From Alteromonas sp. LOR (GTDB lineage Bacteria > Pseudomonadota > Gammaproteobacteria > Enterobacterales > Alteromonadaceae), in the NCBI RefSeq assembly GCF_000753865.1, contig NZ_JQFW01000040.1:1-64000 (forward strand): DNA of 64,000 nucleotides, written 5' to 3'. This document shows positions 57,211 through 64,000 of this stretch, piece after piece. Under the pieces are notes generated by a model. It was not told the origin of the DNA, did no database searches, and saw only the letters and a list, made by a program, of their open reading frames with translations. A program made the translations under genes and the position numbers. Each line of letters starts with the position of its first letter. Positions within the stretch are counted from its first letter, which is position 1.

Positions 57211-57473
57211 GGGCGTGTTGATCTTTGCTGTACGAGTTTTGGGCTAAATGGAAGTATTTTAATCGCGAAACAGTCCTGTAGGCTTAGTGGGCTAAGTCAA
57301 AGGGCTGTGCCAAAGAGTAAAATGCTTCCATAACGCCCCCTTCGGGCAGGGCCTGTGAGCTATTTACACTGCCTTGAATGGTTTCGATTTAGCCCGCTAG
57401 ACCTTCAACCATTCGCCTTGTCTAAATAGCTCACAGACCCTGCAAAAATGTACAGCAAAGATTAACACGCCCT
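57211..57473. mobile_element. MITE-like element with 24-bp terminal inverted repeats
   Basis: Ends AGGGCGTGTTGATCTTTGCT at 57211 and its complement ending at 57473 match over 24 bp with one mismatch. Inside, a second inverted pair (GCAGGGCCTGTGAGCTATTTA near 57346 and its complement near 57423) gives a nested hairpin. No transposase is coded. The size of 263 bp and nested dyads fit a non-autonomous element. A related terminal half lies at 17704-17724. Target duplications are not clear. Confidence 0.75.
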
Positions 57474-57696
57474 ATTAAACCACTGTTTTCTTTGTATAAC
57501 AAAGAATCGCCAGTAATGATAAGCCTCCGTCTTTTTTATTAGTTCATTTATTCGTATTATTTGCACCGACAAGCGGTTTACCCCACAATGAAGTTATACG
57601 CTCTTGTACTAACCCAAAAAGGCGTGCTATCTCACTTTTACTGCGACCTCGCAAAAACAAGCGCATTGGTATTAATAACAAAACGAAAAAATTATC
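57474..57696 (+). other. Spacer before parC
   Basis: About 220 bp between the MITE-like element and parC. It is AT-rich; a promoter for parC is expected but none was recognised. A reading frame on the minus strand (57544-57816) overlaps parC and lacks support. Confidence 0.3.
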
Positions 57697-59982
57697 ATGA
57701 GTGACGAGATCATTATTAGTAACGACGGTGTGGAACAGCTCCCGATGAGACGTTTCACGGAAGATGCTTATCTTAACTATTCTATGTACGTAATCATGGA
57801 TAGGGCGCTTCCCCATATTTCTGACGGTTTAAAGCCAGTACAGCGCCGTATTATTTATGCAATGTCCGATCTTGGACTCAGTGCCAACGCGAAGTATAAA
57901 AAGTCTGCGAGAACCGTAGGTGACGTACTTGGTAAATTCCATCCTCACGGCGATTCGGCTTGCTATGAAGCCATGGTACTGATGGCACAGCCGTTTTCTT
58001 ACCGTTATCCGCTGGTGGATGGGCAAGGGAACTGGGGAGCACCTGATGATCCTAAATCTTTCGCGGCTATGCGTTATACCGAAGCTAAGCTATCTCGTTT
58101 TGCCGAAGTACTATTAAATGAGATAGGCCAGGGCACCGTTGATTGGGTACCAAATTTTGACGGTACCCTAAACGAGCCTAGTACGCTACCTGCGAGACTG
58201 CCCCACATACTCCTTAACGGTGTAACGGGTATTGCAGTAGGAATGGCGACAGATATCCCCCCTCATAATGTGAGAGAGCTGGCAACGGCCTGCGCCATGC
58301 TGCTCGATAACAGCAAAGCAGATTTAAACGACGTGCTCGAGCATGTTCAAGGGCCAGACTATCCCACAGACGCAGAAGTGATCACGCCGAAAGCAGATAT
58401 TCGCAAGCTTTATGAAACAGGGCGCGGCTCAATAAAAATGCGAGCGGTGTACCACGAAGAAAATGGTGATATCGTCATTACGGCATTGCCTCACCAGGCG
58501 TCTGGCGCCAAGATCTTAGAACAAATTGCGTCGCAAATGCAGGCGAAAAAGCTGCCTATGGTGAGCGACTTGCGGGATGAGTCTGACCATGAAAACCCCA
58601 CACGCCTTGTGGTCACACCTCGTTCGAATCGCATTGATGTACTGCAGCTTATGCAGCATCTATTCGCCACCACCGACTTAGAAAAGAACTATCGCGTAAA
58701 CCTCAACATGATTGGGTTAGATGGTCGCCCTCAAGTAAAAGATTTACGCACTATTTTGGCTGAATGGTTACAGTATCGAAAAGACACGGTAACTCGTCGG
58801 ATACAGTATCGATTAGACAAAGTACTAGCCAGACTGCACATTCTAGAAGGCTTACTTATTGCCTTTTTAAATATTGATGAAGTTATCGATATTATTCGCA
58901 CCTATGATAAGCCAAAGCCAGAGTTGATATCGCGTTTTGGTTTAAGTGACACGCAAGCTGAAGCTATTTTAGAGCTCAAACTTCGCCATCTTGCCAAGCT
59001 TGAAGAATTCAAAATTAAAGGTGAGCAAGAAGAACTGGCGGCAGAGAGAGATAAGCTACAAACCTTATTAGGCTCTGAGCGACGCTTGAAAACGCTGATT
59101 AAAAAAGAAATCTTAGCCGATGCAGAAAAGTACGGCGACGATAGACGTTCGCCAATCATTGAGCGCGGCGAAGCAAAAGCATTGTCTGAAAAAGAGCTAA
59201 TACCTGCCGAATCAGTAACAGTGGTATTGTCCGAAAAAGGTTGGGCCCGCTGTGCTAAAGGCCATGATATCGATGCTGAAGGGTTAAGTTATAAAGCGGG
59301 AGATGGATACCTCGGTAGTGCAGAGGGTAAGAGTAATCAACCTGCGGTATTCATGGACTCGTCAGGACGCACCTTCTCTTGTGATGCCCACGGTCTGCCT
59401 TCTGCACGGAGTCAGGGCGAGCCATTAACCGGACGATTTAGCATTGTAGGTGGCGAGTCATTTGAACACGTCATCATGGCTTCAGATGAAAGTAAGTTTT
59501 TAGTGGGGTCTGACGCCGGCTACGGCTTCTTGGGAACGTTCAAGGACATGGTGAGTAAAAACAAAGCGGGTAAAGCTTACCTGTCGTTGCCAAAGGCAGC
59601 GAAGGTCATGACACCCATGCCGGTTAGTAACCCAGATTCTGACCTTTGCTTAAGTATTTCTAATGAAGGCCGTATGTTGATGTTCCCGCTTCGAGACTTG
59701 CCGAGTTTAGGCAAAGGCAAAGGCAATAAGCTCATTAATATCCCTTCAGCCAAGTCTCAGGCAAGAGAAGAGTATGTAAAAGTACTTACCGTTGTGCCTG
59801 AAGGCGCGTCAATTAAAGTGGCTGCCGGTAAACGCAATATGACCCTATCGGCTGAAGATTTAACCCATTACCAAGGCGAACGAGGACGAAGAGGAAATAA
59901 GTTGCCAAGAGGGTTACAGCGTGTAGATAACGTAGAGGTTGTATTCGAAAAGAGTGATAACCAAGACGAAAACCTACTATAA
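57697..59982 (+). CDS. parC: DNA topoisomerase IV subunit A
   Basis: 761 residues, close to E. coli ParC (752). It decatenates and relaxes DNA with ParE. The active-site Tyr127 is in MRYTEA, and the quinolone-determining region reads [13 protein letters not shown] with Ser87 and Glu91 wild-type-like, so no target resistance change is visible. The C-terminal pinwheel domain is present, ending [18 protein letters not shown]. parE is not adjacent in this window. The ribosome-binding site is weak. Confidence 0.97.
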   Translation: MSDEIIISNDGVEQLPMRRFTEDAYLNYSMYVIMDRALPHISDGLKPVQRRIIYAMSDLGLSANAKYKKSARTVGDVLGKFHPHGDSACYEAMVLMAQPFSYRYPLVDGQGNWGAPDDPKSFAAMRYTEAKLSRFAEVLLNEIGQGTVDWVPNFDGTLNEPSTLPARLPHILLNGVTGIAVGMATDIPPHNVRELATACAMLLDNSKADLNDVLEHVQGPDYPTDAEVITPKADIRKLYETGRGSIKMRAVYHEENGDIVITALPHQASGAKILEQIASQMQAKKLPMVSDLRDESDHENPTRLVVTPRSNRIDVLQLMQHLFATTDLEKNYRVNLNMIGLDGRPQVKDLRTILAEWLQYRKDTVTRRIQYRLDKVLARLHILEGLLIAFLNIDEVIDIIRTYDKPKPELISRFGLSDTQAEAILELKLRHLAKLEEFKIKGEQEELAAERDKLQTLLGSERRLKTLIKKEILADAEKYGDDRRSPIIERGEAKALSEKELIPAESVTVVLSEKGWARCAKGHDIDAEGLSYKAGDGYLGSAEGKSNQPAVFMDSSGRTFSCDAHGLPSARSQGEPLTGRFSIVGGESFEHVIMASDESKFLVGSDAGYGFLGTFKDMVSKNKAGKAYLSLPKAAKVMTPMPVSNPDSDLCLSISNEGRMLMFPLRDLPSLGKGKGNKLINIPSAKSQAREEYVKVLTVVPEGASIKVAAGKRNMTLSAEDLTHYQGERGRRGNKLPRGLQRVDNVEVVFEKSDNQDENLL

Positions 59983-60042
59983 ATTTTGTTGTTATCGTGT
60001 GGTGTGGACTACACTTTCGTTAAACAGTGAAGGAAACCGCAT

Positions 60043-60582
60043 ATGTTGGGTATTGTTTTTACGTCATTGATCGACATGTTAGAAGAAAACGTGTCGCCTG
60101 AGTTTGCCGATGACGTCATTATGGAAGCAGAATTGGAAAACGAGGGCGCTTACACAGCTGTAGGCTATTACCCTTATGAAGATATGGAGCGAATGTTAAG
60201 TGTGTTGGTGGAAAAAACCGGAAAGTCTGCCAACGAGCTGCTATACGATTTTGGTTATTATCTTTTTGGAAAATTGGGCGCTGCTCATGGTGATGTGCTA
60301 GCAAATACCGATAATATGCTGGATATGTTGGGTCATCTTGACGACGATATTCATGTACAGGTGAAAAAGCTCTATCCTGACGCCGACTTACCACGCTTCA
60401 AGGTATTGTCGAGAACTGACACGACAATGCGATTGCAGTATTACTCTGAACGCAATCTATTTGCCCTTGCAGAAGGCCTTATGGATGGTGCTGCCGGCTA
60501 TTTTAACTGTAAATTAGAGCGGGAAACCCATCAGCTTAGTACACCACACACTTACGAATTCAGTATATCTGTGATTTCATAG
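60043..60582 (+). CDS. hnoX: H-NOX heme nitric-oxide sensor
   Basis: 179 residues, the normal H-NOX length. The heme-ligand His104 is in DDIHVQVKKLYP, and the YxSxR heme-propionate motif is present as YYSER (Tyr133, Ser135, Arg137). H-NOX proteins bind NO with ferrous heme and control a partner encoded next to them. The GGDEF-EAL gene starts 8 bp downstream and should be that partner. A GAAGGAAA-type ribosome-binding site is upstream. Confidence 0.95.
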   Translation: MLGIVFTSLIDMLEENVSPEFADDVIMEAELENEGAYTAVGYYPYEDMERMLSVLVEKTGKSANELLYDFGYYLFGKLGAAHGDVLANTDNMLDMLGHLDDDIHVQVKKLYPDADLPRFKVLSRTDTTMRLQYYSERNLFALAEGLMDGAAGYFNCKLERETHQLSTPHTYEFSISVIS

Positions 60583-60590
60583 GTTAATGT

Positions 60591-62747
60591 ATGTCGCAAG
60601 ACTTCACTGAAAGTGACAAGCGCTGCACACTCTTAGAGCGTCGTTTCAAACGGGAGAGAAATGCCCGGGAGCAAGCGGAAGCGTTACTAAGAGAAAAGTC
60701 ACAGCTTTTATACGATGCGTTAATGAAAAGTCAGCAATCTCAAGCTGACTTAGAGCTCGCGTTATGGGCGTCTCAGGAGTCTTTTTGGAGCTGGCGCGCT
60801 GATACCGACATTATGGAGATCCGCTCCTTCTCGCTTTACAGCGGTAACCGCTCTACTTGGTCTGGCACTGTCATAGAGCTAATGGCTCGTGTGCACCAAG
60901 ATGATATGGAAAACCTGCAGTTTCATTGGTCTATGGCGATACACGGTAACCGAGACCGTATTGAAGTGTCGTTTCGTTTGCGCTTTAAAGCCGATTACCA
61001 ATGGATACGCCTGCGAGGGCGAGTGCTTGAACGGGGATGCACAGCCGAAGCGCTCAATATTGTTGGCACTACGAAAGATATCACTCAACAGCGTAAAGCT
61101 GAGCAATCCTTTGATTTAATGGCATCTGCGTTTGCAAGCTCGCGAGAGCCCATGCTGGTGTTAACTCCCGACCTTGTAATCACCGAATGCAACGACGCGT
61201 TTATTCGTTTGTTAGAGGCACCAGTAAAAGAAAAATGCATTGGCGAAGACTTTAACGAGCTATTGGCGGCCACTCGGGTGAATGAAGAGCAGCTTATGCT
61301 CGACAAGCAGCTGCGCTTTGAGTCAAAAATAGATTCGCTGTCTGGTAAAACACGCGTCGTCGATATTTCTATAGCCGTGTTTGAGGCATATCGGCAAACC
61401 TCCTCTTATTTAATCGCTACGCTGCGTGATGTTAGCGACAGAAAGCGCAATGAAGCCCGATTAAGACAGTTAGCACAGCATGATGACTTAACGGGTCTGT
61501 CTAACAGAAATTGGCTTCGGGAGTCTATAGACTCATATGTGGCAAGCGGTGAGCCCTTTCTACTTGTTTTCCTTGATTTAGACGGCTTTAAAGCCATTAA
61601 CGATACTGCAGGTCACGATAAAGGCGATGCGGAACTTCAGCGAGTTGCAGCACTTTTAACCGCCATGTTTGGGCCTATCGGCGAGGTTGGACGATGGGGA
61701 GGGGATGAATTCCTCGTGGTGCTTAAAGAAGAAGCGTCTGGCAGTGTCAAAGAAAAATGCGAGAGGCTAATAGAGCAAATAGAAGAGGACGTGATTTATG
61801 CTAAGGGCACTGAGTTGCGATTGTCTTCAAGTATCGGGATTGCCGCTTATCCAGAGCACAGTGACGGAATAAAAAGCCTAATTCAATGCGCTGACGCAGC
61901 AATGTACAGAGCGAAAGAGTTGGGAAAAGGGCAGGTATTTGTTTACGAACCTGGCCTATACGAGAGCATGACGCAGCAGGTAAGCATGGTGAATGATCTG
62001 CGCAAAGCGGTAGAAAATCATTTGCTCGACTTTTACATACAAGGAAAATACGATCTTCACGGCAATTTAAAGGGTGGAGAAGTGCTGTGCCGCTGGATTT
62101 CTGGTCTTCACGGTGTGGTATCGCCTACCGTGTTCATTCCTATTGCCGAGGAGCACAATCTCGATAGCGCCATCGGTTTATATGCAATAGAAGCTGCGTG
62201 CGACTATATCTCTATAATGGAATCGCAGCAGGGAGAAGCGATTCCCCTATCGGTGAACATTAGTGCGAATCAAATGCTCGATGAAACGTTTCCAGAAAAA
62301 GCCTTAGACATCTGCCGTACAAATCACGTCTCGCCTGAATACATTGAATTAGAGCTTACTGAATCGGTGTTTATACGCGATGAAAAAACCGCATTGCGTT
62401 CATTAAATGCATTGCGCGAGCTTGGTTTTAGACTATCCCTTGATGATTTTGGCAGCGGTTTCTCATCATTAAGCTATTTGCGTATGTTCCAGTTTCAGGT
62501 GGTCAAAGTGGATAGAAGTTTAGTGAGTGGGGTACATCAAGATAGTAAGGCTTATGCGCTATTTAGCGGCATAATAACCATGCTTCGAAGCTTAGAAATT
62601 GAGGTTGTTGCAGAGGGTATAGAGCTAGAAACTTACTTACCCTTTATGGAACAGGCTGACGTGCAGCTTATGCAGGGGTTCTATTTTGATAAGCCAATGC
62701 CGTATGATCAATTTTTAGCACGACATACATCAGAGACTAAGCGCTAA
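60591..62747 (+). CDS. PAS-GGDEF-EAL c-di-GMP enzyme, H-NOX partner
   Basis: 718 residues. A coiled-coil start, two PAS domains (~55-170 and ~175-290), GGDEF at ~295-460 with intact RWGGDEFLVVL, and EAL at ~465-710. The EAL carries GGEVLCRW (variant EVL), NISANQ, ELTES, DDFGSG, KVDRS, AEGIE and MQGFYF, so both cyclase and phosphodiesterase chemistry are possible. There is no RxxD inhibitory site before GGDEF. It is in an operon with the H-NOX gene; NO would shift c-di-GMP level and so biofilm behaviour, as known in Shewanella and Legionella relatives. Confidence 0.94.
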   Translation: MSQDFTESDKRCTLLERRFKRERNAREQAEALLREKSQLLYDALMKSQQSQADLELALWASQESFWSWRADTDIMEIRSFSLYSGNRSTWSGTVIELMARVHQDDMENLQFHWSMAIHGNRDRIEVSFRLRFKADYQWIRLRGRVLERGCTAEALNIVGTTKDITQQRKAEQSFDLMASAFASSREPMLVLTPDLVITECNDAFIRLLEAPVKEKCIGEDFNELLAATRVNEEQLMLDKQLRFESKIDSLSGKTRVVDISIAVFEAYRQTSSYLIATLRDVSDRKRNEARLRQLAQHDDLTGLSNRNWLRESIDSYVASGEPFLLVFLDLDGFKAINDTAGHDKGDAELQRVAALLTAMFGPIGEVGRWGGDEFLVVLKEEASGSVKEKCERLIEQIEEDVIYAKGTELRLSSSIGIAAYPEHSDGIKSLIQCADAAMYRAKELGKGQVFVYEPGLYESMTQQVSMVNDLRKAVENHLLDFYIQGKYDLHGNLKGGEVLCRWISGLHGVVSPTVFIPIAEEHNLDSAIGLYAIEAACDYISIMESQQGEAIPLSVNISANQMLDETFPEKALDICRTNHVSPEYIELELTESVFIRDEKTALRSLNALRELGFRLSLDDFGSGFSSLSYLRMFQFQVVKVDRSLVSGVHQDSKAYALFSGIITMLRSLEIEVVAEGIELETYLPFMEQADVQLMQGFYFDKPMPYDQFLARHTSETKR

Positions 62748-62834
62748 TAATATTCGCCTGTGGGTAGGCGGCGCTCGCCAGCAATCTTTGACCGACAACA
62801 CTCTTTATCGTCAATAATCTTATCTCCGCTTAAT

Positions 62835-62868
62835 AAAAAAGCCCAGCGTCTCGCGACGCTGGGCTTTT
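62835..62868. terminator. Bidirectional terminator between the GGDEF-EAL and DUF1338 genes
   Basis: AAAGCCCAGCGTC-TCGC-GACGCTGGGCTTT is a perfect 13-bp stem with A and T tracts on either side. It ends both convergent transcripts. Confidence 0.92.
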
Positions 62869-62958
62869 AGTATTGATGCGCACATGTCACTACGTCAATG
62901 GCTTTCTAAGCCACGGGGTTAGCACGAGATAGCGTAATACCATCCGTGCTTAGCCGAG

Positions 62959-63765
62959 TTATTTGGCGTTCGTGCTTTCGAAAATCTTGTCTGCAGAGGC
63001 TGCAACAAAACCCTGATAGCGCTCGCCGTTTGGCATGTCGTAGCGCTGAGCAAATTCATAAAAGCAGCTTGGAATAGACAGCGTTTCTTCGCTAAATGAA
63101 ACGTCGCTACGGTCGGCCATTGTCGATGACTGGGCTAGGAAAACCTCAGGACCACCTTTTATTTCGCCGCCGGATGTATTTAAAACAAACCCTGCTTCTT
63201 TCAGAAGGGTGTTCACATCACTCAGTTCATTAGTGCGACTCAAATGGTTAACACTTACCGTGAAATGATTCGCTCTGAAGCCCCACGCAGCCATCCAAGC
63301 AGCGTATTCAGATTCATTGATGAGCGTATCGTATTCGGCTTTACTCACATCCCAGTGCTTACCTGAGTACAGGAAATTGTCTGCATCAGTAATATCACTT
63401 GGCATTTGTGCCACTAGCTTTTTAATAATTGCTTGAACGTCGCTAGACAGTTCATCAACGCGAAGTTCGCTAATAAACACTTTAGGCTTGGTATCGTCTG
63501 GGTGCTCAAAGTGTTTAGCCGTTAGCTTTTTCGCTTCAAAGTCGTAGTCGCCTTTTGCTTCATAGCCCAGTGCTAGGAAGTGAGCTGCTAACTTATCAAG
63601 TCGTGTCTTATCTAAGGCAAAGGTTCTAAACGCAACGTGATCGTTAACAATATTGCTATTGTTTTCTTCACCGGCAAGCAGAGTATGAATCTTGTGCGCA
63701 GACGGCGTTATCTTTACGTAGTCTTCCCACATGTTGGCAAATAAAGTATCGATATTACTATGCAT
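62959..63765 (-). CDS. DUF1338 family protein (2-oxoadipate dioxygenase-like)
   Basis: 268 residues of the DUF1338 (YdcJ-like) family. Metal-ligand candidates are His43 in VNDHVAFRTFA, His165-like in RANHFTVSVNHL and a Glu in GGEIKGGPEVFLAQSSTMAD, the vicinal-oxygen-chelate pattern. Related DUF1338 enzymes convert 2-oxoadipate to 2-hydroxyglutarate in lysine breakdown. In this group the gene usually sits beside arginine-succinyltransferase genes, as here next to astD. The exact substrate is inferred, not shown. Confidence 0.85.
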   Translation of the reverse strand: MHSNIDTLFANMWEDYVKITPSAHKIHTLLAGEENNSNIVNDHVAFRTFALDKTRLDKLAAHFLALGYEAKGDYDFEAKKLTAKHFEHPDDTKPKVFISELRVDELSSDVQAIIKKLVAQMPSDITDADNFLYSGKHWDVSKAEYDTLINESEYAAWMAAWGFRANHFTVSVNHLSRTNELSDVNTLLKEAGFVLNTSGGEIKGGPEVFLAQSSTMADRSDVSFSEETLSIPSCFYEFAQRYDMPNGERYQGFVAASADKIFESTNAK

Positions 63766-63786
63766 TTAAGTAGGGTCCTTGCATTT

Positions 63787-64000
<214 letters not shown>

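Noticed and set aside
57544..57816. 90-residue minus-strand frame overlapping the parC start
   Set aside because: It overlaps certain parC coding sequence and has no recognisable features.

Overview
The window looks like a chromosomal segment of a marine gammaproteobacterium of the Alteromonadales, most likely Alteromonas or a close relative. This is inferred from the protein sequences (E. coli-like S10 operon, ParC, WaaA and AcnA), the moderate base composition and the gene mix: H-NOX with a GGDEF-EAL partner, a DyP peroxidase, and an astD/DUF1338 pair. No database search was possible, so the genus is an inference.

Layout. 1-700: the 3' end of a 5S rRNA gene and its terminator, then two tandem copies of a ~292-bp REP-like repeat. 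744-8215: a PH-domain membrane protein, gpmA, a cupin, acnA, and an orphan GAF-containing GspE/PilB-type ATPase. 8580-13830: a complete S10 ribosomal operon (rpsJ to rpsQ) with a GC-rich-start promoter and an L4-type attenuator leader. It ends in a strong terminator and is followed by waaA rather than the spc operon. 15250-26000: a possible non-coding transcript, a CPA1 antiporter, a lipoprotein, a chemoreceptor, an M3 peptidase lipoprotein, ygjV, purU and thpR. 26179-38942: hrpB, a two-gene response-regulator operon (REC-EAL and REC-HDOD), divergent mltB/mrcB for wall turnover and synthesis, a small secreted protein plus a 36-residue membrane peptide, a YedI-type protein and a TonB/TolA-like protein. 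39070-40936: an NtrC site, a sigma-54-like promoter, glnK and amtB, forming a nitrogen-control unit. 41099-47640: ggt, a DyP peroxidase, an adenylate cyclase, and a pyrB-hemL pair. 47757-52935: a TetR regulator divergent from an RND efflux pair, with an operator-like dyad between them. 53158-57179: a 41-residue CxxC membrane peptide with a DUF2982-like partner, and a hybrid histidine kinase. 57211-64000: a 263-bp MITE-like element, parC, the H-NOX/GGDEF-EAL nitric-oxide/c-di-GMP pair, a DUF1338 protein and the 3' end of astD.

Themes. Most genes are housekeeping. The most interesting items are: short tandem duplications (12-20 bp units) in many intergenic spacers; the MITE-like and REP-like elements; two very small unlisted membrane-peptide genes; the split S10/spc arrangement; a terminator-like hairpin before mrcB; and the nitrogen-control region before glnK. 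I saw no prophage, CRISPR array, integrase, transposase or defence island. Nothing here is convincingly a wholly new multi-gene system.
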